The position numbers were made by a program, and so were the translations under genes. A DNA stretch of 64,000 nt, taken from Zwartia vadi (GTDB lineage: Bacteria > Pseudomonadota > Gammaproteobacteria > Burkholderiales > Burkholderiaceae_B). Shown here piece by piece: positions 25,732 through 34,229 of this stretch. The DNA lies in assembly GCF_030410375.1 (NCBI RefSeq), contig NZ_JAUHHE010000008.1:104234-168233 (forward strand), given 5' to 3'. How positions within the stretch are numbered: position 1 is the first letter of the stretch; each line of letters starts with the position of its first letter. A model generated the notes under the pieces. It saw nothing but the letters and a program-made list of their open reading frames with translations. It did no database searches and had not been told where the DNA came from.

Positions 25732-27519
25732 TCAGGAGTTTTGCGATGCACGCATGGACTGAACGATATTCAGTGCTTTTAAATCGAGCGCCGACAAAGA
25801 CTCAGGCGGGTTGATTTCCTCGGGCAACGAGAGTAACCCGCGGGACATCATCCAGCGTCCCAGCCAAGGCTGAGAAGTGATCACCGCCAGTGGAATCGCC
25901 AGTAGCAAGCCAGAATAAAAAATCAGTGCGTAGGGAAGCAAGGCAGGGTGCGTCGCAACCAGCAGCCCCGAGAGCACCAGTCCAAGCAGGGTATGCGGCC
26001 AAAACTGCCTGATCGCATCATCAAGTCCTATCGTGTGGTCATCACGCGTTTGCGCTGTCCAGCCCGCTTTTTTGCCAAATAAAAGTCCCACAATAAAAAT
26101 CGAGTGATTCAGCCATGTGATGGGGGTCATCAGTATTGAGAACAACATCTCCATACTAAAACTCAAGCCAAACCGCCATCCCCCTCCAAAGCGCAAGCGA
26201 TCTTCTTTACGCAGAAGCACATCGATCGCACCCGCGATCTTGGGCAGATACCACATTAACAGCGCGAAAAACAGTAAGGTCAAAGATTCGCCACTCTGCG
26301 CAAAATCCGCACCGTTTTGGGTCATGCTCAACGCAAGCGTCGCAATGATCAGCATGGCGATCCATGCGGGTGAACCCAGGAACATGAAAATCGCCAAGGT
26401 CAGTTGATAGCGGTTCATCAGCTTGAGTCCCGGTAAAGTTAGCAGGTGGATGTATTGCAAATTACCTTCACACCAGCGTAAATCACGGCGAATGTACTCA
26501 CTCAAGGTTGGTGGGTTTTCTTCCCAGCTTTCATCTTCCTGGGGAAACACGCGTACCTCAAATCCCGCACTTCGCATCAAGACCGCTTCGACCTGATCGT
26601 GACTGAGAATATGACGGGCAGTGCCATCACGGCTGGTGAGGGTGGGGAGTTCGCAGTGTGCGATGAAGGGTGCGAGCCGAATGACAGCGTTGTGTCCCCA
26701 ATAAGGACCACAGTCTGATTGCCACCAAGCTGAGCCCATCGTGTATGACCGCATACCCAGTCGCATCCCGTATTGAAACAGGCGGGTAAAGGCACTGGTT
26801 GAAGGCAATCCCACCACAAGGCCTTGCAAGATACCCAAGCGCGGGTTGGCTTGCATCATACGCACGAGACGCACGATGGCACCGCTCGTCATGAAGCTGT
26901 CGACATCCAGTGTGAGCGCGAAATCATGCTGAGACCCCCAGCGCTGACAAAAGTCCGCGATATTGCCTGCCTTATAGCCGCGGTTATCTGTGCGACAGCG
27001 ATACGTAATGGCGACGCGGTCACTCCAGCGCTGTGTCATGGAGTCAAAACAGCTTTGTTCTTGGGCGGCGATGATGCGGTCGTTCGTGTCGCTCAGAACA
27101 TAAAGGTGAAAGTGTTCACCGATGCCTGGTGCAGCAAGTCCCTTAAGCATGGTTTCGAGATTGCGCTCGATGCGCTCGGGTGTTTCGTTACGAATGCACA
27201 ATAGAATCGCGGTCGATGTGGTGAGGGGTTCGGTGTCGGTGATGTCCATTTCACGCGGCAAAACAGATGCCGTGGGTTCTGTGGAAAGCTGGCAGAGCAA
27301 TAAACCAATCAAGGCATTCCAGAAACCCACAACCATCCAGGGCAGTGTGAAGCCAAACAAAATCATCAGCGTGGCATAGAGGGGAGTCGAGACTTGAGGT
27401 GAGAGCGCCCTGTGCATGAGCCAGAGCATAAAAATGGCCGAACTGATGGACAGCAGACAAAAAACGACACGTCGTGCGGTGATCGCACGCGCAGAAGGAT
27501 TATTCATAAAGGTATTCAA
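25732..27519 (-). CDS. OpgH/MdoH-like membrane glucosyltransferase, short form
   Basis: Inner-membrane GT2 glucosyltransferase of 595 aa, related to OpgH, which builds the backbone of osmoregulated periplasmic glucans from UDP-glucose. The DxD-type motif is in LTLDVDSFM (about residues 201-209), the acceptor region is GHNAVIRL, and the conserved basic/tryptophan motif is RRDLRWCEGNLQ (about 342-353). It has two N-terminal membrane segments and about six C-terminal ones. Enterobacterial OpgH is about 850 aa; this form lacks most of the N-terminal cytoplasmic domain. No opgG lies beside it; instead an NdvA-like exporter follows after 10 bp. A second ATG in frame is at 27507. Confidence 0.82.
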   Translation of the reverse strand: MNTFMNNPSARAITARRVVFCLLSISSAIFMLWLMHRALSPQVSTPLYATLMILFGFTLPWMVVGFWNALIGLLLCQLSTEPTASVLPREMDITDTEPLTTSTAILLCIRNETPERIERNLETMLKGLAAPGIGEHFHLYVLSDTNDRIIAAQEQSCFDSMTQRWSDRVAITYRCRTDNRGYKAGNIADFCQRWGSQHDFALTLDVDSFMTSGAIVRLVRMMQANPRLGILQGLVVGLPSTSAFTRLFQYGMRLGMRSYTMGSAWWQSDCGPYWGHNAVIRLAPFIAHCELPTLTSRDGTARHILSHDQVEAVLMRSAGFEVRVFPQEDESWEENPPTLSEYIRRDLRWCEGNLQYIHLLTLPGLKLMNRYQLTLAIFMFLGSPAWIAMLIIATLALSMTQNGADFAQSGESLTLLFFALLMWYLPKIAGAIDVLLRKEDRLRFGGGWRFGLSFSMEMLFSILMTPITWLNHSIFIVGLLFGKKAGWTAQTRDDHTIGLDDAIRQFWPHTLLGLVLSGLLVATHPALLPYALIFYSGLLLAIPLAVITSQPWLGRWMMSRGLLSLPEEINPPESLSALDLKALNIVQSMRASQNS

Positions 27520-27611
27520 GGGTATGGCCTCTGGCTCACTTATACTCTGCGAAATGCAATCGCAGTATAGGTCACAGCGGATTGTTTAAATTAAAAAACC
27601 AGGATTTTCCA

Positions 27612-28613
27612 GTGCTTAGAGACCAGCCCCCTTCTTCTGCGCCACAACTGGCGCGCGCCCTCTGGTATGTCGCGCCTGAGCAAGCTGAACTGCGTGAGGA
27701 GCCGCTTCCCGTTTTGGCAAACGAGGCCATACAGGTACGTTCCGTGTTCGGAGCCTTAAGCCGGGGGACTGAATCACTCGTTTTTAGAGGACACGTTCCT
27801 GAGTCCGAGTACGCAAGGATGCGCGCACCATTCATGGGAGGCACGTTTCCGTTTCCCGTTAAATATGGGTATTCGAATGTCGGTCGCGTTGAGCATGGGC
27901 CGGATGCTTTGGTTGGACAGCTGGTTTTCAGTTTGATGCCCCACCAGACGGTATTTCAAACTGATGCCGCCTCTGTCTCCATCGTCCCCAATGGAGTGGA
28001 TGCTGCGCGTGCTGTGCTCGCCGCGAACATGGAAACGGCGCTGAATGCCGTTTGGGATGCCGCCCCGGGCCCGGGTGACCGGATCGCAGTGATCGGTGGT
28101 GGTGTGGTGGGTTGCCTGGTGGCTTACTTATGTGGACATTTGCCTGGCGCGCAAGTCACTTTGGTTGATATCAATCCACAGCGTGCCGGGATCGCCCGGT
28201 CACTCGGTGTACAGTTTGCTCTGCCCGAGGCAGCACCGCAGGAGTGTGATGTGGTGATACATTCCAGCGCTCATGCTTCAGGCTTGGCGACTGCGCTGGC
28301 CTGTGCAGGCGAGGAGGCGACTGTTCTGGAGCTCAGCTGGTACGGGTCTGGCATGGTGAGTGCGCCGCTGGGTGGTGCTTTCCACAGCCGTCAGATCAGG
28401 TTGCAGTCCAGCCAGGTTGGCCACATATCGGCATCGCGTCGTCCGCGCTGGACCTACCGTCGACGACTCGGCGCAGCCCTGAATATGTTGCAGGACCCAC
28501 GTCTGGATGTGTTGCTTGCGCCGGCTATTGATTTTGAGAATCTACCCCAATCCTTACCTGATATTTTGGGTCGTCACAGCACGGTTTTGTGCCAGCTGAT
28601 ACGCTATCCCTGA
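27612..28613 (+). CDS. MDR-family dehydrogenase/reductase, zinc-less
   Basis: A medium-chain dehydrogenase/reductase of about 333 aa. The coenzyme-binding fold is clear: RIAVIGGGVVGCLVAYL with the acidic residue in VDINPQRA, so NAD is likely. The N-terminal half lacks the usual catalytic zinc cysteine (GALSRGTES stands where CGICGTD would be) and the GHE histidine is GYS. This pattern resembles BchC-like reductases. The start is taken as GTG 27612, which has AGGA 8 bp upstream; a TTG at 27582 is an alternative. It is the first gene of a plus-strand set with the PTPS-like and GT4 genes (36-bp and 30-bp gaps). Confidence 0.72.
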   Translation: MLRDQPPSSAPQLARALWYVAPEQAELREEPLPVLANEAIQVRSVFGALSRGTESLVFRGHVPESEYARMRAPFMGGTFPFPVKYGYSNVGRVEHGPDALVGQLVFSLMPHQTVFQTDAASVSIVPNGVDAARAVLAANMETALNAVWDAAPGPGDRIAVIGGGVVGCLVAYLCGHLPGAQVTLVDINPQRAGIARSLGVQFALPEAAPQECDVVIHSSAHASGLATALACAGEEATVLELSWYGSGMVSAPLGGAFHSRQIRLQSSQVGHISASRRPRWTYRRRLGAALNMLQDPRLDVLLAPAIDFENLPQSLPDILGRHSTVLCQLIRYP

Positions 28614-28640
28614 AAATTTATCCCTGAATTGTTTCCCTGA
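28607..28640 (+). repeat. Three short direct repeats at the dehydrogenase/PTPS junction
   Basis: TCCCTGA occurs at 28607-28613, 28621-28627 and 28634-28640, with 14- and 13-bp periodicity. The first copy contains the dehydrogenase stop codon and the last abuts the ribosome site of the next gene. No function is known. Confidence 0.6.
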
Positions 28641-28649
28641 GGAGTTGCC

Positions 28650-29051
28650 GTGTTTACAGTCGAAGTCCGTGACCATATTATGATTGCCCACTCATTTCGT
28701 GGCGAGGTGTTTGGCCCCGCCCAAGCGCTTCATGGCGCAACCTTTGTGGTTGATGCCGCCTTTATTTCAAAAGAACTTGATCCCAACGGTATCGTGATTG
28801 ATATCGGTCGCGCGCTCGATGTGCTCAAAGCCACGCTCAAACCTCTGAATTACAGCAACCTGGATGAACGTCCTGAATTCAAGGGCGTGAATACAACAAC
28901 AGAATTTCTGACAAAGTATATTTTTGATCAATTGGCTGCTGCCGCACGCAGCGGGGATCTGGGGCGCGATGGTCGAGAGTTGCATGCTATCCGCGTCACA
29001 ATCTCCGAATCGCATGTTGCACGGGCTTGGTACGAAGCTTCGATTCATTAA
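28650..29051 (+). CDS. PTPS/QueD-like protein with degenerate active site
   Basis: A 133-aa tunnelling-fold protein related to 6-carboxytetrahydropterin/6-pyruvoyltetrahydropterin synthases. It keeps the first zinc histidine (IAHSF, residue 14), a histidine in LHGATF, the block NTTTEFLTKYIFD and the pterin-anchoring glutamate in VTISES. Canonical enzymes have CxxxHGH; here the cysteine and the last histidine are alanine (AQALHGA). The Asp-His catalytic pair (LDHH) is replaced by LNYSN. Canonical QueD chemistry is therefore unlikely. GTG 28650 has a strong ribosome site GAGGAG. It lies between the MDR dehydrogenase and the glycosyltransferase, close to ribA- and ribD-like genes, suggesting a pteridine-like ligand. 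Confidence 0.75.
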   Translation: MFTVEVRDHIMIAHSFRGEVFGPAQALHGATFVVDAAFISKELDPNGIVIDIGRALDVLKATLKPLNYSNLDERPEFKGVNTTTEFLTKYIFDQLAAAARSGDLGRDGRELHAIRVTISESHVARAWYEASIH

Positions 29052-29081
29052 ACCTTTGTCTGACTTCAGAGCCAGAGCTTG

Positions 29082-30137
29082 ATGAACATGAAACCATTGG
29101 TTTTTGCTTTCCCTGGTGACCTTAATACGTCCACCGGAGGTTACATCTACGACCGGCGCATCATCGAGGGTTTGCAAAAATTAGGTTGGCAAATTGAGTT
29201 GCTGAGCTTGGGGCCGGGATTCCCATATCCTACCAAAGAGACCGTCTCTCTTGCGGCAGAGCGTTTGTTGGGAATTTCTCCCGATGCGATTGTTGTCATG
29301 GATGGATTGGCCCTGGGTGTTTTACCCGAGGCTGTGGCGGCGCTCTCCGAGCGACAACCGGTTGTTGCCTTGATCCACCATCCTTTGGCTTTCGAGTCCG
29401 GCTTAAGTGCTGAGCAGGCGCAGGCCTTTCGTCTGAGTGAGACACGCGCATTGCGTCATGCGATCCATGTGATCGTAACAGGCCCGTCCACCGGAAGGGA
29501 TTTGGTTCGAACGTTTGGTGTGTCGCCAGCGTTGATTGATGTCGTTTGCCCAGGCACTGTACGAGCGTCTTTGGCGAAGGGAAGTGGCACATCGTCCCCG
29601 CACTTGTTATCAGTCGGCACTGTGACGCCTCGCAAAGGATATGACGTCTTGCTAGCCGCGCTCCGTCCGTTAGCAGATTTGTCCTGGACGCTTACGATCG
29701 CAGGTGATCTGACGCGCGATGCACAGGCACCTGTCCGGCTTCAGGAAGACATTCTCCGCTTTGGTTTTGAGGGTCGGATCAAGACTTTGGGTGTCGTGGA
29801 TGAAGCACAGTTGGAAGCGCTTTATCAACGGACGGACGTTTTTGTTCTCGCTTCGCGTTTTGAAGGCTATGGCATGGCGTACGCAGAGGCTTTGGCGCAT
29901 GGATTGCCTGTCATCGGTACGACAGGGGGTGCGATCCCGGATACTGTGCCACAGGAAGCGGGGCTGTTGGTGCCACCTGGTGATGTGGAGAGCTTGACCG
30001 AAGCTTTACGTAGAGTGCTGCAAGACGTGCGCTTGCGCGCGCGTTTGTCTCAGGGGGCCAGAGAAGCTGCCGTCAGTCAGCCTACCTGGGAAGACTCGGT
30101 GAAGCGGTTTGAGGCGGTTCTATTCAAAATATCTTGA
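29082..30137 (+). CDS. GT4-family glycosyltransferase
   Basis: A GT-B fold glycosyltransferase of about 351 aa. The sugar-nucleotide-binding half shows LLSVGTVTPRKGYDVLLAAL (about residues 170-189) and the retaining-transferase motif EGYGMAYAEALAHGLPVIG with its two glutamates (about 259-277). The N-terminal acceptor domain begins FAFPGDLNTSTGGYIYDRRI. No membrane segment is seen. I chose ATG 29082; ATG 29088 is also possible. It follows the PTPS-like gene by 30 bp and overlaps the converging RibD-like gene by 14 bp. Its presence in this set suggests that the product is glycosylated. Confidence 0.83.
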   Translation: MNMKPLVFAFPGDLNTSTGGYIYDRRIIEGLQKLGWQIELLSLGPGFPYPTKETVSLAAERLLGISPDAIVVMDGLALGVLPEAVAALSERQPVVALIHHPLAFESGLSAEQAQAFRLSETRALRHAIHVIVTGPSTGRDLVRTFGVSPALIDVVCPGTVRASLAKGSGTSSPHLLSVGTVTPRKGYDVLLAALRPLADLSWTLTIAGDLTRDAQAPVRLQEDILRFGFEGRIKTLGVVDEAQLEALYQRTDVFVLASRFEGYGMAYAEALAHGLPVIGTTGGAIPDTVPQEAGLLVPPGDVESLTEALRRVLQDVRLRARLSQGAREAAVSQPTWEDSVKRFEAVLFKIS

Positions 30138-30933
30138 TACGCTGGCCACTGAAATCGCAATCAAACAACACTTCGTTACCAAGCAAGTGGGTTCGCACAT
30201 CTAAACGCGAGGCCTGATCCATATGTTCAATTGCAGGTAAATTCAGACTCGCGCGTCCCGAACCCATCAGGATGGGCGCGACAATGAGATGTAGACGATC
30301 CAGGCACCCGGCTTGTAAAAAGCGGGACACTGTTTCGGCGCCACCTTCAATTAGCACGCGACTCAAACCACGTGCGTACAGACTGGATAAAATTTCCTTA
30401 GGCGAGATCCGTCCTTCGTCTGTTGGCAAGCTGATGATTTCCACACCTTCGGGAGCCGAAACATCAATCTGCTCCGAGACGATCCACAGGCGGCGTGTAC
30501 CATCGGAAGTCCAGACTCGGGCATGTGGACTAAGCTTGCCCTTGGGATCGATCACGACGCGGGCTGGATGCTTTCCACTCACGAGTCTGACATTGAGTAA
30601 TGGATCATCGGCCAACGCCGTACCGACGCCCACTACCACGGCATCCAGCAATGCACGCAGTTGGTGCAAATGGGTCAAGCCGTTGCGGCCATTGATATAT
30701 TTGGACTGGCCTGTAACGGTGGCAATACGCCCATCCATTGTCTGACCAAGCTGTCCAAGCACCATCATGGCATCGGTTCGACCACTTCGCAGAGGCTCAA
30801 AAAGAGCCTGGAGCGAAGAGGCGGGTAGGGGCCCGGAGCTAAAAAAATTCTTTAGAAAATCTGTCCAGCGATTTTCTGCTTCGGGACCGGAGAGGTCTTC
30901 CTGGACTTGCAGGTGTTGTGCGGAGGAAACCAA
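30124..30933 (-). CDS. RibD C-terminal-type reductase (diaminopyrimidine/dihydrofolate reductase fold)
   Basis: A protein of about 269 aa carrying only the reductase half of RibD, with no deaminase zinc motif. The NADPH-dependent reductase core starts at GQLGQTMDGRIA (about residue 60) and continues with DAVVVGVGTALADDPLLNVR, VVIDPKGKLSPHARVW and VLIEGGAETVSRFL. RibD-type reductases reduce the ribosyl side chain of the GTP-derived pyrimidine to ribityl. About 60 residues without known domain precede the core. The start is a TTG at 30933 with a weak GAGG upstream; it is uncertain. It is divergent from the ribA-like gene (80-bp gap) and converges on the glycosyltransferase. Confidence 0.78.
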   Translation of the reverse strand: MVSSAQHLQVQEDLSGPEAENRWTDFLKNFFSSGPLPASSLQALFEPLRSGRTDAMMVLGQLGQTMDGRIATVTGQSKYINGRNGLTHLHQLRALLDAVVVGVGTALADDPLLNVRLVSGKHPARVVIDPKGKLSPHARVWTSDGTRRLWIVSEQIDVSAPEGVEIISLPTDEGRISPKEILSSLYARGLSRVLIEGGAETVSRFLQAGCLDRLHLIVAPILMGSGRASLNLPAIEHMDQASRLDVRTHLLGNEVLFDCDFSGQRIKIF

Positions 30934-31013
30934 TCTTTAAAAAGCCTCAAAACAAGTTGTCGATTAGGTGAATTCCATTAGGGTTTTACCTTAAGCTGTC
31001 ATAATATTCGCTT

Positions 31014-32156
31014 GTGTGCATTTTTGCGCAAGCTTTTATTTTTAAAGCCCTATTGACCCTTTCCTCTCATAATATCTTGTCGACTCCTGATCCTCTCATT
31101 GAAGTAGACCGTGCCATTTCAGAATTGCGCCGTGGTGCACTGGTGCGCGTGCATGATGGCAACGCCAGCCTTCTGATGTTGGCAGCCGAAGCACTCACCC
31201 CGGAGCATCTAGGCCTGCTAACTCGAACCGGAACCACCGCACCGCGTCTCGTCATGACGGGTACACGCGCTAATGTGCTTGGTATAGACAAGACAGATCG
31301 TACGGCTTGCGTCGTGTCGCATCCACAAGGGCTTGACCTTGCGACGATCGAGTTTTTAGCCAATCCGCTGGCTGCGCTGATGAAGCGGCCGGACTTGACA
31401 GGTCTCGTCCTGAAAGACGCTGATTTATTGGCTCAATCTTGTGTCACACTTTCCAAGCTTTCAAGATTGTTGCCAGCAGCGCTGATCGTTGAGGGTATTG
31501 GAACACCTGACATCTTGTCGGTCGAGGCACGACTGATTCAAGACTATATGCAGAATGCCGCCAAAGCGATCACGCTGGTGAGTCAAGCACGCGTTCCGTT
31601 GGAAAACGCTGAAAATGCGCGCGTCGTGGCGTTTCGTCCGCGGGATGGTGGGATTGAACATCTCGCTGTGATGGTGGGCGATGTGGATGTGACCCAGCCC
31701 GTGTTGGTGCGTTTGCACTCGGAGTGTTTCACTGGCGATTTGATTGGATCTTTGCGTTGCGACTGCGGTAACCAGTTACGTGGTGCGATTGCCGAAATGT
31801 CCAAGGCTGGTAGCGGGATTTTGTTGTACCTTGCCCAAGAAGGGCGTGGTATCGGTTTGGTGAACAAACTGCGAGCCTATCAACTGCAAGATTCAGGTTT
31901 TGATACGGTCGATGCGAACCTGCACCTCGGTTTTGATTCGGATGAGCGCAACTATTTACCTGCCGCACAGATGTTGCGGCTGTTGGGTGTCAACCGTGTC
32001 AAGCTCATGACGAACAACCCGACCAAGGTCGCGGCTCTCGCGCAGCACGATATCGAGGTCGTTGAGCGCGTGCCGCACATTTATCCGTCGAATCAGCACA
32101 ACGATGGTTATCTCCGTACCAAGGCTGCAAAAAGCGGACATATGTTCGAGTTTTAA
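31014..32156 (+). CDS. ribA: GTP cyclohydrolase II with degenerate N-terminal DHBP-synthase domain
   Basis: A 380-aa protein. The C-terminal half (about residues 190-380) is a complete GTP cyclohydrolase II: zinc cysteines in HSECFTGDLIGSLRCDCG, the catalytic tyrosine region YLAQEGRGIGL and TNNPTKVAAL. It opens GTP to the 2,5-diamino-6-ribosylamino-pyrimidinone phosphate. The N-terminal half has the length of a RibB domain, but the acidic DDExRExEGD motif is replaced by VHDGNASLL, so dihydroxybutanone phosphate synthase activity is not expected. The start is uncertain: GTG 31014 lies right after a CATAAT element (31000-31005), and TTG codons at 31053 and 31077 are alternatives. It is separate from any riboflavin synthase gene. 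Confidence 0.83.
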   Translation: MCIFAQAFIFKALLTLSSHNILSTPDPLIEVDRAISELRRGALVRVHDGNASLLMLAAEALTPEHLGLLTRTGTTAPRLVMTGTRANVLGIDKTDRTACVVSHPQGLDLATIEFLANPLAALMKRPDLTGLVLKDADLLAQSCVTLSKLSRLLPAALIVEGIGTPDILSVEARLIQDYMQNAAKAITLVSQARVPLENAENARVVAFRPRDGGIEHLAVMVGDVDVTQPVLVRLHSECFTGDLIGSLRCDCGNQLRGAIAEMSKAGSGILLYLAQEGRGIGLVNKLRAYQLQDSGFDTVDANLHLGFDSDERNYLPAAQMLRLLGVNRVKLMTNNPTKVAALAQHDIEVVERVPHIYPSNQHNDGYLRTKAAKSGHMFEF

Positions 32157-32178
32157 CTTAATCCATGGGCGGTTGTGT

Positions 32179-32703
32179 ATGAAAAAATTTGGCTGGTTAT
32201 CGACAGGATTGTGTCTGCTGGCATTAACGGGTTGCGCTCAAATTTCAAGCGTTCAGCCCGGTACACCCATCACTGATGTGATGAAGCAGTATGGCCGGCC
32301 CGATATCAGTTGTGCGTCAAGAGACGGCGGCACGAGGATGATCTGGACGCAACAGCCTGATGGCGAAACAGCTTATGCCTTGCATGTATCCAAACAAGGA
32401 ACTGTGAGCGCCCCCCAGCAGGTCCTCACTGAACAAAACTTCAGGATACTGAGTAATGGCGAGGTCTGGACGCGTGAGCGCTTGCATTGCGAGTTTGGAC
32501 CACCCGCCAACATCACCCGCGACAACTGGGGTGATGATCAACAGTGGATCTGGGGTTACAGATACCTGCGTGAACAAGGCGACGCCGAGATCATGTATGT
32601 CTATCTCGGTAACGACGGCGCACAAGTCACAAAGTATCGTTCACTACCCGATCAACTGATGAATCCCGATATTGGCGGCGGTATAACGCTATACCGCTGG
32701 TGA
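32179..32703 (+). CDS. Putative lipoprotein, SmpA/BamE-like repeats
   Basis: A 174-aa predicted outer-membrane or periplasmic lipoprotein. The signal peptide MKKFGWLSTGLCLLALTGCA ends in the lipobox LTGC, with the lipidated cysteine at residue 19. The mature part contains two similar segments, PGTPITDVMKQYGRPD and VWTRERLHCEFGPP, which resemble the start of SmpA/OmlA/BamE-type domains. I chose ATG 32179, which begins the signal peptide; the longer frame lies inside ribA. It is 22 bp after ribA and could be co-transcribed. Its 3' end overlaps the converging amidase by 15 bp. Precise function is unknown. Confidence 0.75.
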   Translation: MKKFGWLSTGLCLLALTGCAQISSVQPGTPITDVMKQYGRPDISCASRDGGTRMIWTQQPDGETAYALHVSKQGTVSAPQQVLTEQNFRILSNGEVWTRERLHCEFGPPANITRDNWGDDQQWIWGYRYLREQGDAEIMYVYLGNDGAQVTKYRSLPDQLMNPDIGGGITLYRW

Positions 32704-34203
32704 TGTTGGGAGGTCCGACACCAACCCTTCGTAGACGGGTGGGTGGGTCACAATCGATTTCAGTTCAGGACGAGCCTCGCGCAATAGACTGAGATCAGGT
32801 GTCGGGCGCTTGAGCATTGAGTCAAAACTAAAGGCTTGTTCGAGCGCATGCGCGGCAGCCATCAAGCGACCATCTTCAAAAAGCTTCCCGGTGATTTGCA
32901 GTCCGAAAGGCATGCCATGCTCATCACGACCGCAAGGCACTGCGATGGTCGGATTGGTGGCGAGTGTCACGACATAGGTCAGCGCTAGCCAGTGATAATA
33001 GTTTCTCATCTTTTGTCCGTCGACCTCGGGCGCATAGAGTTGCGTCCAAGGGAAGGGCGTGACGGGTACTACGGGTGACAAAATCAAATCGTATTTTTCG
33101 GTTGCAGCGGCAAACTGTCGTGAAATACGAGTTTGAGCGAGATGCGCTCGTGCGCGATCTTCGAGCGTGATCGTGACCGCCATTTCCATGTTGGCGCAAA
33201 TGTTCGGTCCAAGGTTTTCAGGTTTGGTCCGCCACGTTTCAGAAAAGCCCGCGACAAAATTTTCAGCGCGCAAGACGTCAAATGCTTGATCGGCTTCGGT
33301 GCAACGCAGGTCAACAGGTTCGCAAACTTTCACCAGAGGCGCGATGGCCTCAAGGCGCTTACGAAATACTCTACGTGTTTCTTGATCAACAATACACACA
33401 CCGAAGTCTTCGGTGTATCCGATACGCAAGGTAGATAGATCGACATGACGCATCGGCCAGATACTAGTCGGATCGACTGGATAGGCAAGCGGATCATAGG
33501 CGTCACGCCCGACACATCCTGCCATCATGAAAGCCGTATCCGCGACAGTGCGTCCCATCGGGCCGAGCACCGAGATGACCGACCAGCCCAACGCACGCGT
33601 ATCGTTGCCAACTGTACCCGGAGACGGGCGCATTCCGACGACACCGCACATGGCGGCCGGAATCCTCAACGACCCACCGGTGTCGGAACCTGTACAAATC
33701 GGCAGCATGTCCGTTGCAAGCGCTGCAGCAGAACCACCCGAAGAGCCGCCGGCGTTGAGCGTCGGGTTGAAGGGGTTGCCGGTCGCGCCCCATACAGCGT
33801 TACGCGTATTGGCACCGGCTCCCATGTCGGGCGTATTTGTTTTGGCGGTGACAATTGCTCCAGCCTGACGCAAGCGCGACACGAGGCTGTTGTCTTTTGC
33901 AGGAATATTGCCGCGTAGGCCGACGTTGCCATAAGTCGTCAGCAGACCCGCGGTGTCCTGAAGGTCTTTGACGCCCAAAGGTAAACCATGCAGGAGACCA
34001 AGAGGTTCGCCACGCATCACGGCTGTTTCGGCTTGTTTAGCGGCATCACGTGCGCGCTCAAAGTCTGTAGCGGCAATCGCATTGATCGCAGGATTGAATT
34101 GCTCAATCCTTGCAATGCAGGCCTCCATCAACTCTACCGGGGAAATCTGTCTGGTACCGATTAAGCGGCGTAACTCAAGCGCAGAAAGTTCAGGAAGGTT
34201 CAT
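32689..34203 (-). CDS. Amidase, amidase-signature family
   Basis: Soluble amide hydrolase of 504 aa. The catalytic Ser-cisSer-Lys triad is visible: lysine in GLPLGVKDLQDTAG (about residues 72-85), cis-serine in NAGGSSGGSAAALA and the nucleophile in GSDTGGSLRIPAA (about 172-184). It has the usual length for indole-acetamide/aryl-amide type amidases. ATG 34203 was chosen because an upstream extension to 34392 overlaps the host-attachment gene and is not family-like. The gene lies 26 bp after that gene on the same strand. The substrate is unknown. Confidence 0.87.
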   Translation of the reverse strand: MNLPELSALELRRLIGTRQISPVELMEACIARIEQFNPAINAIAATDFERARDAAKQAETAVMRGEPLGLLHGLPLGVKDLQDTAGLLTTYGNVGLRGNIPAKDNSLVSRLRQAGAIVTAKTNTPDMGAGANTRNAVWGATGNPFNPTLNAGGSSGGSAAALATDMLPICTGSDTGGSLRIPAAMCGVVGMRPSPGTVGNDTRALGWSVISVLGPMGRTVADTAFMMAGCVGRDAYDPLAYPVDPTSIWPMRHVDLSTLRIGYTEDFGVCIVDQETRRVFRKRLEAIAPLVKVCEPVDLRCTEADQAFDVLRAENFVAGFSETWRTKPENLGPNICANMEMAVTITLEDRARAHLAQTRISRQFAAATEKYDLILSPVVPVTPFPWTQLYAPEVDGQKMRNYYHWLALTYVVTLATNPTIAVPCGRDEHGMPFGLQITGKLFEDGRLMAAAHALEQAFSFDSMLKRPTPDLSLLREARPELKSIVTHPPVYEGLVSDLPTSPAV

Positions 34204-34229
34204 GGTGCCTGCAATCCTCACGTGGGTGG

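Noticed and set aside
27612..32156. Riboflavin biosynthesis operon
   Set aside because: Riboflavin synthase, lumazine synthase and the RibD deaminase are missing, the RibB domain is degenerate, and I see no FMN riboswitch.
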